A DNA stretch of 64,000 nt from CBDIHP01 sp965279195 (GTDB lineage: Bacteria; Planctomycetota; Planctomycetia; Isosphaerales; Isosphaeraceae). How positions within the stretch are numbered: position 1 is the first letter of the stretch; the number at the start of each line of letters is the position of its first letter. Under the pieces are notes generated by a model, which worked only from the letters and a program-made list of their open reading frames with translations, ran no database searches and was not told where the DNA came from. The stretch is taken from assembly GCA_965279195.1 (NCBI GenBank), contig CBDIHP010000038.1:62001-126000 (forward strand). The letters run 5' to 3'. Made by a program: the position numbers and the translations under genes. Below, piece after piece: positions 8,673-17,601 of this stretch.

Positions 8673-10877
8673 TTACAAGTTCTGGTCGAAGTATCGGGTG
8701 ATGAGCCGATAGAGATGCTTGCTTGTGCCGGGCCCCTCGCTGATGCCGTGGGTCCGGTTGGGGTAGGCCATCATCTCGAAGGGCTTGTCGAGTTCGACGA
8801 GGCGGTTGATCAGGCGTTCGCAGCTCTGGTAGTGGCAGTTGTCGTCGCCGGTGCCATGGATCAGCAGGAGCTTGCCCTTGAGGCCGTTCGCGAAGGTGAT
8901 CGGCGAGCCGTCGCGGTATCCGCCGGGGTTGTGCCGGGGCAGATCCATGTACCGTTCTTGATAGATGGTGTCATAGAGCGTCTGGTCGCTGATGAAGGCG
9001 ATGGCGACGCCGACCTTGTACAGGTCCGGGTGGCGGAACATGGCGTTCAGGGTCATCGAGCCGCCGCCGCTCCAGCCCCACACGCCGACGCGGTTCCGGT
9101 CGAGGAACGGCCAGGCCTTGAGCAGGTTCCGGACGGCCCCGGCCTGGTCCTCTGAGGCGAGCACGCCGATTTGCCCATAGATGCTCTTGCGCCAGGCACG
9201 GCCGCGCGGGGCGGGCGTCCCCTGGTTGTCGATCGAGACGACGACGTAGCCCTTCTGGGCCATCATCCAGTGCCAGAGTTCGTGCCGGCCGCCCCAGCGG
9301 TCGAGGACGGTCTGCGCGGCCGGTTCGCCGTAGACGTGAACAAGTAAGGGGTATTTCTTGCTCGGGTCGAAGCCGGGGGGCTTGATGACCCAGCCGTCGA
9401 GGAGAATCCCCTTGCCGTTGTCGACCCGGAAAAACTCGGCCGGGCCGACGTCGAGCTTGCCCAGGGTCGCCCGCAGCCTGTCGTTGGTGACGAGGGTCCT
9501 GATCGTGTCGTGCTCGGGCAGGCTCACCAGTTCGATCCGCGGCGGGCCGGCGAGGCTCGACCAGGTGTGGAAGGCGAAGCGGCCGTCGGGGCTGATGTCG
9601 TAGGAATGGGTGCCGGTCTGGGCCGTCGGTGTCAGCTTCCGGGCCGGGGATTTCCCATCGAGCGAGACTCTGTACAAATATTTGCGCGTGGGGTCGTCGG
9701 GCGAGGCCATGTAATCGACCGCGCCGGCCCTGGGGTCGATGCGGACGACCTGGATCACATCGACGCCCACCGGGCTGATGGGCGTCGGGGTGCCCCCGGC
9801 GCGGGGGAGCGAAAAAATTCGGTTGAAGCCGTCGGCCTCGCTGAGCCAGAGGAACCGCCTGCCTCCATCGAGCCAAACCGGGTCGTCCTGAACCTCGACC
9901 CAGGTCGGGTCGCGCTCCTCGTGGACCTTCGCGGCATGTCCCGTCGTGGCGTCGGCCAGCCAGAGGATGTCCTCCTTCTGCCGGCGATCGAGGCGCTGGA
10001 TGAGCAGGCTCTGGGAGTTGTCGGCCCAGCCCATGCGGGCCAGGTAATAGTCGCGCGGCTCGCCGGGGAAGTGGGTCCAGTTGACCTTGCCCCCCTCGGC
10101 GGGGACGACGCCGATGCGGGCGGAGGGGTTCGTGGTGCCGACCTTGGGGTAAGGGATCCTCGTCAGTGTCGGATAAAGGGAGTCGGTCGTGTTGACGAGA
10201 ACATAATCCTTGAGCCCGCTGGAGTCGATCTGCCAGAAGGCGATGGATTTGCCGTCGGGGCTCCAGCGGAAGCCGTCGCGGAGGGACCACTCCTCCTCGT
10301 AGACCCAGTCGAAGGTGCCGTTGATGAGGGTCGGCGAGCCGTCGGTCGTGAGTTTCGTGATCGTCCCCGACCTCAGATCTTCGACCTCAAGATTGCTGGC
10401 GCGAACATAGGCCACTTTCGTCCCGTCCGGGCGGAACTTGGCGAACATCAGCGACGGCTCTTTCGAATCGCCGCCGAGCTTGCGGAGCGTCTTCGCCTTG
10501 AGGTCGAGGACCCAGTAGTCGCCCCGGGTGTTCTGCCGCCAGACGCGCCTGGTGTTCGTGAAGATCAGGAGCTTCGACCGGTCGGTCGACCAGGAATAGT
10601 CGGCGATACCGAGTGGCCTCTCGGCCCCCCTTGGAGTGAGGTCGGCCTTGGAGACCAGGATGCTCCGCTCGCCCGACTCGGTGTCATAGCGGACGATCTC
10701 GCCCTTCTCCAGGGTCGTGTAGGCCGCCCCGCCTTCGAGCCAACGGGTCGGCCCGAAGCCCTCGGCGTGGAAGTCGCCCGATTCGAGGATCCGCTCCAGC
10801 GTGAGCCGGCCCAATTCGTCGGCCCTGGCCACAGAGGCGGCGGTGATGAGCACGATCCAGAGCCAGGGGCGGGACAT
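8673..10877 (-). CDS. S9 family peptidase, dipeptidyl-peptidase IV type
   Basis: 734 residues, start ATG 10877 after GAGGTGCCGCG. It opens with the signal peptide MSRPWLWIVLITAASVARAD. Residues ~25-480 form the DPPIV N-terminal beta-propeller (EEEWSLRDGFRWSPDGKSIA and repeated WSPDG/FRPDG elements). The C-terminal alpha/beta hydrolase domain carries the serine of GWSGGGS, the aspartate of LLIHGTGDDNCH and the histidine of YPNRTHGIS. 'YQERYMDLP' is typical of the DPPIV branch. It probably trims dipeptides from peptides outside the cytoplasm. Its gene lies downstream of, and on the same strand as, the chaperone-like gene, separated by 151 bases with a hairpin. Confidence 0.9.
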   Translation of the reverse strand: MSRPWLWIVLITAASVARADELGRLTLERILESGDFHAEGFGPTRWLEGGAAYTTLEKGEIVRYDTESGERSILVSKADLTPRGAERPLGIADYSWSTDRSKLLIFTNTRRVWRQNTRGDYWVLDLKAKTLRKLGGDSKEPSLMFAKFRPDGTKVAYVRASNLEVEDLRSGTITKLTTDGSPTLINGTFDWVYEEEWSLRDGFRWSPDGKSIAFWQIDSSGLKDYVLVNTTDSLYPTLTRIPYPKVGTTNPSARIGVVPAEGGKVNWTHFPGEPRDYYLARMGWADNSQSLLIQRLDRRQKEDILWLADATTGHAAKVHEERDPTWVEVQDDPVWLDGGRRFLWLSEADGFNRIFSLPRAGGTPTPISPVGVDVIQVVRIDPRAGAVDYMASPDDPTRKYLYRVSLDGKSPARKLTPTAQTGTHSYDISPDGRFAFHTWSSLAGPPRIELVSLPEHDTIRTLVTNDRLRATLGKLDVGPAEFFRVDNGKGILLDGWVIKPPGFDPSKKYPLLVHVYGEPAAQTVLDRWGGRHELWHWMMAQKGYVVVSIDNQGTPAPRGRAWRKSIYGQIGVLASEDQAGAVRNLLKAWPFLDRNRVGVWGWSGGGSMTLNAMFRHPDLYKVGVAIAFISDQTLYDTIYQERYMDLPRHNPGGYRDGSPITFANGLKGKLLLIHGTGDDNCHYQSCERLINRLVELDKPFEMMAYPNRTHGISEGPGTSKHLYRLITRYFDQNL

Positions 10878-10917
10878 CGCGGCACCTCACAAATCACTCG
10901 TGACCTGGAAACGCGAA

Positions 10918-10969
10918 CGACCGATGGAACGGGAACGGCCGCGAGGGCGAGGTTCCGGTCCATCGGTCG
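10918..10969. terminator. Hairpin after the PpiD-like gene
   Basis: CGACCGATGGA (10918-10928) pairs with TCCATCGGTCG (10959-10969), and the pairing continues imperfectly inward (CGGGAAC with GTTCCGG). It lies between the stop of the PpiD-like gene and the start of the S9 peptidase gene, both minus strand. It may end the first transcript; no T-run is visible. Confidence 0.4.
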
Positions 10970-11028
10970 TGGGTTCGGGGCGAGGGGGCGATGGTCATCG
11001 ACGCCCCGGCTGGATCATAGCATGCGGA

Positions 11029-12921
11029 TCAGTTGCTGGCGACCGAATCGGCGGCCCGCTCGGCTTCCTCGGGCGGGATCCAGTTGTCGGGGAGGCCGGC
11101 CTGCTTGCGGAGATCCTTCATCGAGTCGGACACGGCCGTGCGCATCTGGTCGGCCAGGGTCGGCATGTAGAACCGCGCGGCGAGGGTGCCCGACGGGCCG
11201 AAGAGGCCGTCGTAATTGATCGGGTCGCGGCGGTCGAGCGTCTGGACGTAGTAGCTCAGCTTGGGCTGGTCGGGGAGGACCGCCACCTGGCCCGTCTTGA
11301 GGTCGAACAGGCTGGCGATGAAGTCCGAACCGGCCGTGGGGATCTGCGGCAGGTCGGTCGGGGTCGGGGCGCCCATCGGGCCTTCGAGGCCGGGGAACGG
11401 GGCACGCATCCTGGACACCGAATCGATCTGGATGACCGGCTTCCCGTCGACGACGGCATCCTTGATGGTGCCGCCGGCGGCCTTGACCTTGTCGGCGTAC
11501 TTCTTGGCGTCGGCCTCGGCCATCGGCCGGGCGCGGTCAAGCTTCCAGGCGCGGACGACCTGGTCGCGGACTTCGGACAGCCCCGGCATGCGGGCCGGCT
11601 GGTCCGACATCTTACGGACGAGGTACCGGCGCTGGAGGGGGTCGGCCAGTTCGAAGCCGTCGTAGAGGTCAGTCTTGGCGTTGAACAGGATGTCGGCGAA
11701 GCGCTCGCCGGAGGTGCCGCCGCCGTTGGTGGCGAGGGCCACGAGGCCGTAATTCTCGGCCTCGAGCTGGCTGAGTGGCGGGGACAGCTCGTAGGTCAGG
11801 CCGAGGCCGGTCGCCAACGCCTTGAGTTCGGTCGGGGTGGGGAGCTGGACGCTGGTCGTCACCCCTTCTTTCTTGGCCTCGGCGATCTCGTCGGCCGCCT
11901 CGTGGTACTTGTCCGAGAACGGGTCGATGGCCTCGTCGCGGATCTTGGCGAACTTCTCGCTGACCTGGTCGCGGGCCCGCTGCTCCGCCAGGCCGAAGGT
12001 GAGGACCTCCTTGATGTCCGCGAACGGCTGGTACCGCTGGGGGGTCAGGGTGGCCTTGGCGTCGTCGGCGAAGAGGTCGAGCGGCAGGCCGGTGGTCTCG
12101 CCGTCGAGGGCGAAGTCGGCCTTGCGGGTCTCATAATATTCCTTGAGGTCGGCCTCGGTCAGCTTCTCGCGGATGGTCTTGGCGAGGGCCTGTGCGTCGG
12201 CACCGATGACCTCGGCGGTGACCTTCCGGGGGATCTTGAAGCCGGGGCTGGGGCTCTGGGGATCGGCCAGGGTGTTCTTGAAGATGTCGAAGAGGAGGGC
12301 GAGGTCGGAGTCGCTGGGCTCGCCGACCTTGTTCAGGTACGACTCGACCGGGAATCCGAGGACCTTGAAGGTCGACTTCTCGGACTGGTCGCGGTAGGTC
12401 TCGTAGCCGTCGAGTGGGGTACTGAAGGTCGGGGCGAGCATCTGCTGGGCCATGACCAGCCGGAGCTGGGAGGACATGGCCGAGAGGACCTCCTCGCCGC
12501 TGACCTGCTCGGCCGAGCGCCGGACGGCGGCGTCGAAGAGGAGCGGGGAGGTGCCCATCGACAGGAGCTGCCGGCGGGCGAGGTCGGGGGACTTGGGGAT
12601 CCCGAGGCGATCGGCCTCGTGTTCGAGGATCTTGCCGTCGACCAGCTCTCGGGTGGTGTAGCCGCCGAAGCGGTTCGGGCTGCGGGGTTCGAGTTCGAAC
12701 CAGACGCGGTTGGCGATCCGCCGCTGGTAGGCGAGGTACTCCAGGTCGGCGCGGTAGACGGGCTTGCCGAACACGTCCACGACGACCGAGTTGGCGCCGC
12801 GGTTCCGGTCGTTGCCCATGAAGCGATAGGCGGAGTCGGACAGCACGAAGGCGAACATCGCCATGATGCCGAAGATGGCGATGAGCTTCTTCTGGTGTTG
12901 ACGGAATACCTCAAACGGCAT
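11029..12921 (-). CDS. PpiD/SurA-like membrane-anchored periplasmic chaperone
   Basis: 630 residues. The N-terminus (MPFEVFRQHQKKLIAIFGIM, continuing AMFAFVLSDSAYRF) is a short cytoplasmic segment plus one membrane helix, as in PpiD. Residues ~45-200 resemble the SurA/PpiD N-terminal domain: 'VDVFGKPVYRADLEYLAYQRR', 'GKILEHEADRLGIPKS'. The C-terminal part 'LSEVRDQVVRAWKLDRARPMAEADAKKYADKVKAAGG' matches the tail region of PpiD-type proteins. A clear parvulin active site is not evident, so chaperone activity without isomerase activity is possible. It is divergent from topA across a 243-base gap. The fold assignment is fairly secure; the function is inferred. Confidence 0.7.
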   Translation of the reverse strand: MPFEVFRQHQKKLIAIFGIMAMFAFVLSDSAYRFMGNDRNRGANSVVVDVFGKPVYRADLEYLAYQRRIANRVWFELEPRSPNRFGGYTTRELVDGKILEHEADRLGIPKSPDLARRQLLSMGTSPLLFDAAVRRSAEQVSGEEVLSAMSSQLRLVMAQQMLAPTFSTPLDGYETYRDQSEKSTFKVLGFPVESYLNKVGEPSDSDLALLFDIFKNTLADPQSPSPGFKIPRKVTAEVIGADAQALAKTIREKLTEADLKEYYETRKADFALDGETTGLPLDLFADDAKATLTPQRYQPFADIKEVLTFGLAEQRARDQVSEKFAKIRDEAIDPFSDKYHEAADEIAEAKKEGVTTSVQLPTPTELKALATGLGLTYELSPPLSQLEAENYGLVALATNGGGTSGERFADILFNAKTDLYDGFELADPLQRRYLVRKMSDQPARMPGLSEVRDQVVRAWKLDRARPMAEADAKKYADKVKAAGGTIKDAVVDGKPVIQIDSVSRMRAPFPGLEGPMGAPTPTDLPQIPTAGSDFIASLFDLKTGQVAVLPDQPKLSYYVQTLDRRDPINYDGLFGPSGTLAARFYMPTLADQMRTAVSDSMKDLRKQAGLPDNWIPPEEAERAADSVASN

Positions 12922-13164
12922 GACGATCCTCGTGTCTCGAAACCGTTGCGGACGGCGTGGCGGGACTCCGCTCCCCTTGACAGGCCACCATACGCTAGCT
13001 ATTTGAAGGGCGCGGGCCTTCTCGATGCCAGCCCATGCCGCAGTTTAGCAAGTCGGCACGATCCGACCAAGGGCGTGGCGGCTCCGGCCCCGGATGCGGC
13101 CCCCGCCTCACCCGACGCGCACCACCTCCGAACATAAAGCCCAGGCTCAGGATAGGATCACACC

Positions 13165-15852
13165 GTGGCCCGAAAGTCCGCCAAGTCGACCGAGACCCCC
13201 GCCGACGCCAAGCCCAAGGCCAAGCCCAAGACGACCAAGGCCAAGGCCGGCGACACCAAGACGGCGACCCGCGCGAAGTCGGGCTCGGCCACCTCCTCGC
13301 GCCCCAAAAAGTCCTCGTCCGAGGGACCCGTCACCCCCAGCGGCAAGAGCCTGGTGATCGTCGAGAGCCCCAAGAAGGCCAAGTCGATCAACAAGTTCCT
13401 CGGCTCCAAGTTCATCGTCAAGGCGAGCATGGGGCACGTCCGCGACCTCCCCAAGCGCAAGCTCGGGCTGGACGTCCTCCACGGCTATCGGGCCGATTAC
13501 GAGGTCATGCCCGCCAAGAAGGACACCATCAGCGAACTCAAGCGCGAAGCCGCCCGAGCCGACATCGTCTATCTCGCGACCGACCCCGACCGCGAGGGGG
13601 AGGCCATCGCCTGGCACCTCAAGGAGGCCCTCGACCTCCCCGACGAGCGGACCAGCCGCGTCCTCTTCTTCGAGATCACCGAGCGGGCCGTCCGCGAAGC
13701 CTTCCAGCACGCCGGCCCGATCGACATGGACAAGGTCAACGCCCAGCAGGCCCGGCGGTTCCTCGACCGCTTCGTCGGCTACGAGCTCTCCCCCCTGCTC
13801 TGGAAGAAGGTCGCCCGGAACCTCTCCGCCGGCCGCGTCCAGTCCGTCGCCGTCCGGCTCATCGCCGAGCGCGAGAAGGAGATCAAGGCCTTCGTCAGCG
13901 AGGAGTACTGGCGGATCGCCGGCCTGTTCGCCCCCGCCGGGAACAAGGAGGAATCGGACCGCTTCGAGGCCGAGCTCGTCGAGTGGAAGGGGGAGAAGTT
14001 CGCCGCCAAGGACGAAACGACCGCCCGGGGCATCCGCGACGCCCTGGCCTCCGCCGCCTTCAGGATCGGCGAGGTCAACGAGTCCGAGAAGCTCGACAAG
14101 GCCGATGCCCCCTACAAGACCTCCACGCTCCAGCAGCAGGCGGCCATCCGGCTCCGCTACTCGGGCAAGAAGACGATGAAGATCGCCCAGGAGCTGTATG
14201 AGGGCATCGACGTCGGCAGCGACGGCCCCGTCGGCCTCATCACCTACATGCGTACCGACAGCCTCCGGGTGTCCGACGAGGCGATCAAGGGGGTCCGCGA
14301 GAAGATCGAGAAGGATTACGGCCCCAGGTATCTCCCCGCCAAGCCCAACAAGTACGCCGCCGCCAAGCAGGCGCAGGAGGCCCACGAGGCCATCCGCCCG
14401 ACCGACCTCAGCCTGGTCCCGGAGCAGATCCGCGAGAAGCTCACGATCGACCAGTTCAAGCTCTACCAGCTCATCTACCGGCGGTTCGTCGCCAGCCAGA
14501 TGACCCCGGCCGTCTTCGCGGTCACGGACGTCTCGATCGTCGGCGGCGAGGGGCGGTTCAAGGCGCAGGGCAAGATCCTCAAGTTCGACGGACACCGCCG
14601 GGCCATGCCCCCGGGCGGCAAGCAGGAGGACGCCCTCCTGCCCGCCCTCGCCGCGAACCAGTCCCTCGACCTCCACGAGCTGAACCCCACCCAGCACTTC
14701 ACCCAGCCGCCGCCGAGGTACACCGAGGCCACGCTGATCAAGGCGCTCGAGAAGGAGAACATCGGCCGGCCGTCGACCTACGCCCCGATCATCCAGACCA
14801 TCCAGGACCGCTTCTACGTCGAGCAGAAGGAGCGGCGGTTCTACGCCACCCCCCTGGGGATGGTCGTGACCGACGCCCTGGTCCAGAACTTCCCCAAGAT
14901 CATGGACCTCAAGTTCACCGCCAAGCTGGAGGACGAGCTCGACGAGATCGCCCAGGGCAAGGTGAACATGGAGAACGTCCTGGATGAGTTCTACCATCCG
15001 TTCCAGGCCGACCTGAAGCGGGCCGAGACCGAGATGCAGCGCGTGCAGGTCCTCACCGATGAGGTCTGCCACGAGTGCGGCGCGCCGATGGTCGAGAAGT
15101 TCAACAAGAACGGCCGGTTCCTGAGCTGCTCGAAGTACCCCGAGTGCAAGGCCACCCGGTCGCTCGACGGCACCGTGCGGGTCGCGGCGGTCGAGACCGA
15201 GCACACCTGCGCCAAGTGCGGCAAGCCCCTGCTCCTACGGGAATCCAAGCGGGGGCCCTTCCTTTCCTGCTCGGGCTACCCGTCGTGCAAGGAGTCGTAC
15301 AACATCGACCCGGTCACCGGCGCACCGGTCCCCTCGGTGGTCGAGACCGATCACGTCTGCGAGAAGTGCGGCAAACCGATGGCCCTGCGGCAAGGGTCGC
15401 GCGGGGCGTTCCTGGGCTGCACCGGCTATCCCAAGTGCCGCAACACCCGGCCGGTGGACGACCAGGGCAAGCCGGTCGAGACCGTCACGGTCGACGTCAA
15501 GTGCGAGAAGTGCGGCGGGCCGATGGGCATCAAGCAGGGGCGCCGGGGGGCGTTCCTGGGCTGCCTGGCCTACCCCAAGTGCCGCAGCACCGCGCCCATC
15601 CCCGATGACCTCAAGGAGAAGCTCGGCGAGACCGCAACCGCCGCCCCGGCCTCGGGTTCGGGACTGGACTTGAAGACCATCGAGCCGGTGGAGACCTGCG
15701 AGAACTGCGGCGGCAACATGATCGTCCGCCAGGGCCGACGCGGCTACTTCCTCGGATGCGCCAAGTACCCCAAGTGCAAGGGCACCAAGGAACCCGGCCC
15801 CGAGACCCTGGAGAAGATCTCCGCCGCCACCGGCGGAACCACCCCCGCCTGA
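13165..15852 (+). CDS. topA: DNA topoisomerase I (type IA) with five C-terminal zinc ribbons
   Basis: 895 residues from GTG 13165, preceded by AGGAT. The first ~50 residues are a Lys/Ala/Pro-rich tail. The Toprim domain starts at 'KSLVIVESPKKAKSINKFLG', followed by 'DIVYLATDPDREGEAIAWHL'. The active-site tyrosine is Tyr361 in 'GLITYMRTDS', and 'ENIGRPSTYAPIIQTIQDR' is also typical. After residue ~630 come five C4 zinc ribbons of the CxxCG..GxFLxCxxYPxC type (starting CHECGAP, CAKCGKP, CEKCGKP, CEKCGGP, CENCGGN). The enzyme relaxes negative supercoils during transcription and replication. It is convergent with acpS. Confidence 0.97.
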   Translation: MARKSAKSTETPADAKPKAKPKTTKAKAGDTKTATRAKSGSATSSRPKKSSSEGPVTPSGKSLVIVESPKKAKSINKFLGSKFIVKASMGHVRDLPKRKLGLDVLHGYRADYEVMPAKKDTISELKREAARADIVYLATDPDREGEAIAWHLKEALDLPDERTSRVLFFEITERAVREAFQHAGPIDMDKVNAQQARRFLDRFVGYELSPLLWKKVARNLSAGRVQSVAVRLIAEREKEIKAFVSEEYWRIAGLFAPAGNKEESDRFEAELVEWKGEKFAAKDETTARGIRDALASAAFRIGEVNESEKLDKADAPYKTSTLQQQAAIRLRYSGKKTMKIAQELYEGIDVGSDGPVGLITYMRTDSLRVSDEAIKGVREKIEKDYGPRYLPAKPNKYAAAKQAQEAHEAIRPTDLSLVPEQIREKLTIDQFKLYQLIYRRFVASQMTPAVFAVTDVSIVGGEGRFKAQGKILKFDGHRRAMPPGGKQEDALLPALAANQSLDLHELNPTQHFTQPPPRYTEATLIKALEKENIGRPSTYAPIIQTIQDRFYVEQKERRFYATPLGMVVTDALVQNFPKIMDLKFTAKLEDELDEIAQGKVNMENVLDEFYHPFQADLKRAETEMQRVQVLTDEVCHECGAPMVEKFNKNGRFLSCSKYPECKATRSLDGTVRVAAVETEHTCAKCGKPLLLRESKRGPFLSCSGYPSCKESYNIDPVTGAPVPSVVETDHVCEKCGKPMALRQGSRGAFLGCTGYPKCRNTRPVDDQGKPVETVTVDVKCEKCGGPMGIKQGRRGAFLGCLAYPKCRSTAPIPDDLKEKLGETATAAPASGSGLDLKTIEPVETCENCGGNMIVRQGRRGYFLGCAKYPKCKGTKEPGPETLEKISAATGGTTPA

Positions 15853-15970
15853 TCCAGCAATTTCCGTCGTAGGACGACCCCGCCCAGTGTCCCCAGACTC
15901 TGGGCGTGGGTCTCCCGACCCCGCCACGCCCCACCACCCTCACCGGGTCTCCAAACCCGGACTCCCTGCC

Positions 15971-16372
15971 CTACTCCGCCTTCTTCTCGGCCCCCAACGC
16001 CATCGCATACGCGGTCGCATACGTCCGGCAACGCGAGATGCTGACCAGGATCTCCCCCAGGCCCAGGCGGACCGCCTCCTCCTTGGCCCGGCCGGCGATG
16101 TAGACCTGGAAGGTCCCGGTGCCGGCCGATTCGCGGACCTCCACGTCGGTCCACAGGACCCCCCGGCGCACGGAGGTCCCCATCGCCTTGAAGATCGCCT
16201 CCTTCGCCGCCCAGTGCCCGGCGAAGTGCTCGATGGCGTGTTTCCTCGCCTGGCAATCGCGGATCTCCCGCTCCGTGTACACCCGGCGCAGGAACAGCTC
16301 CCCGTGCGTCTCGATCATCCGACCGATGCGCGGGCACTCCACGATCTCCGTGCCAATCCCAAGTATGTTCAT
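15971..16372 (-). CDS. acpS: Holo-[acyl-carrier-protein] synthase
   Basis: 133 residues, about the usual length. The opening 'MNILGIGTEIVECPRIGRMI' matches the AcpS motif GIGT(D/E)IVE, and 'FAGHWAAKEAIFKAMGTSVR' is the second signature (AAKEAxxKA) that binds magnesium and CoA. The end 'ILVSISRCRTYATAYAMAL' is the usual 'SISHxxxYAxAxA' strand with Arg-Cys replacing Ser-His. It transfers 4'-phosphopantetheine from CoA to acyl carrier protein. Convergent with topA, 118 bases apart. A repeat element lies just upstream of its start. Confidence 0.93.
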   Translation of the reverse strand: MNILGIGTEIVECPRIGRMIETHGELFLRRVYTEREIRDCQARKHAIEHFAGHWAAKEAIFKAMGTSVRRGVLWTDVEVRESAGTGTFQVYIAGRAKEEAVRLGLGEILVSISRCRTYATAYAMALGAEKKAE

Positions 16373-16410
16373 GGTTTTAATCTTTGTTCGTGAAGCGTCT
16401 CCCTCTCATC

Positions 16411-16570
16411 CTAACGTACGGCGGGCACCGCCCACCACAGCGTAGGCTGTGGTGGCCGCGTCCTCGCGGCCTCCGCACCGGTCCCCGGCCGATACATCGC
16501 GGCGTTTCTCCTCCTCGGCGCGGAGCCAATGGGACGAGATGTGCCGTCCCGCGGGAACCACGCGCTACCC
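16411..16570. repeat. Dispersed palindromic repeat, copy B
   Basis: The core GTAGGCTGTGGTGGCCGCG (from 16442) is followed by TCCTCGCGGCCTCCGCACCGG, nearly identical to copies E and F. A flanking inverted stretch, GGCACCGCCCACCACAGC (16424-16441), mirrors the start. The distal part CGGCGCGGAGCC...GTCCCGCGGGAACCACGCG is a degraded version of the right arm. It fills the gap between acpS and the 3' end of the next gene. Confidence 0.65.
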
Positions 16571-17245
16571 CCCGATGCGGCCGACCGCGAAGTCGAGGAA
16601 CCCCACACCCTCGTCCGGCCGAACGAAGCCAATTTCGGCCGTAAGGGTTTTCCTCACGGGGGTTTGCATCGGACACGGCGGATCGACCCGGACGACCTTC
16701 GCGGGGGCGACGGCCGCCTCAACGACCGCGACTACCTCCGTCGGAGCGTCCTCGACCGGCTCCGCCTTCGCCTGGATCGAACGCCACTGGATCAGTTCGC
16801 GACGCGCCCGGCTCAGGGCCGAGCGGATGCCGCCGAGGTAGCGTCGACGACGCTGTCCGGCCGCGTCGTCGTCGTGGGCGGCGATCTCCAGCTCCCAGCC
16901 CATCCGCTCCTCGTCGGACGCCCGGTACTTCCCCTCCATCGCCATCATCCGCTTCGCGAGGCACGCATGCTCATACCGCTCGCCCCGGCGGAGCTTCCAC
17001 GAGAGCGTCGCGATGTCGGCCGCCAGCTCCGCCTCCACCGCGTCGCGCGGGTCGATGGCCCCGATGATGGCGTCGACGAACCCCTGGACCTCCTCCGGAT
17101 CCTCATGCGGCAAGGCCAGTTGCGAGGCCCTCAGCCCGTGCGTCGTCGCATTGGACCGCGAAGCCGCTTTCCCCTCGGCCGTCTTCGGCCCCGTACTCTT
17201 CTGCGCATTGCGACGATTCGCTTCGATCTGCTTCGCCGTGGCCAT
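16565..17245 (-). CDS. Hypothetical protein of the 'NRRNAQKSTGPKTAEGK' family
   Basis: 226 residues. ATG 17245 is chosen: GGAGGGG lies just upstream and the protein begins 'MATAKQIEANRRNAQKSTGP', then 'KTAEGKAASRSNATTHGLRA', an N-terminus found in many uncharacterised bacterial proteins. The frame is open further upstream but that part has no such signature and runs into a repeat. The remainder is helical and charged ('DPRDAVEAELAADIATLSWKLRRGERYE', 'LSRARRELIQWRSIQAKAEP'), with no enzymatic motif I recognise. The gene is flanked by palindromic repeats on both sides (16411-16570 and 17446-17580), and its 5' leader holds an inverted repeat. The function is unknown. Confidence 0.7.
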   Translation of the reverse strand: MATAKQIEANRRNAQKSTGPKTAEGKAASRSNATTHGLRASQLALPHEDPEEVQGFVDAIIGAIDPRDAVEAELAADIATLSWKLRRGERYEHACLAKRMMAMEGKYRASDEERMGWELEIAAHDDDAAGQRRRRYLGGIRSALSRARRELIQWRSIQAKAEPVEDAPTEVVAVVEAAVAPAKVVRVDPPCPMQTPVRKTLTAEIGFVRPDEGVGFLDFAVGRIGG

Positions 17246-17445
17246 GATCCCCTCCGCGTCGAGGTGCGTCCCGGTTGCGTAAATCCAACGAATCGCCACG
17301 TCCGGAAACGTAGTGCTGCCCACTACGCAACCCGGACGCCGAGGAATTCCTCTACCTTCAAGGTAGGGGGCCCCGGCAACCCTTGACGGCGATTTCTCGA
17401 ATTTGCTCCGGTCCAACCTGACGACACTGGCGATCGTGCCGCCTG
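17246..17445. other. Leader region with inverted repeat upstream of the hypothetical gene
   Basis: Non-coding. GCGTCCCGGTTGCGTA (17266-17281) is matched by TACGCAACCCGGACGC (17324-17339), 15 of 16 positions pairing, and GTAGTG/CACTAC plus CTACCTT/AAGGTAG give smaller hairpins. On the minus strand this forms a structured 5' leader ending ~20 bases before the start codon of the 226-residue protein. Confidence 0.5.
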
Positions 17446-17580
17446 TAGGGTGGGCTGCGGCGCGTACCCGCGTCCACCGCACCGACCGGAATCCCGGCCG
17501 CGCGGTGACGTTGACCCATCGATTGCCCCCGCCAGTGCGGTGGATACGGCCGATTCGGCCGCATCTCAGCGCCCCCTACG
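17446..17580. repeat. Dispersed palindromic repeat, copy C
   Basis: Left end GTAGGGTGGGCTGCGGCGCG, then CGTACCCGCGTCCACCGCACCG; right arm CCAGTGCGGTGGATACGGCC and final GCGCCCCCTACG. The arms are inverted copies of each other (TCCACCGCAC / GTGCGGTGGA) and match copy D at 2388-2515, although the central bases differ. Confidence 0.7.
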
Positions 17581-17601
17581 AGGAATGGCCATGCCCCGGG
17601 A

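Noticed and set aside
10801..13137. A 778-codon open frame on the plus strand
   Set aside because: Antisense to the PpiD-like gene, with low-complexity Gly/Val/Leu/Asp sequence and no recognisable family.
13147..15204. A 685-codon open frame on the minus strand
   Set aside because: Antisense to topA, whose identity is certain.
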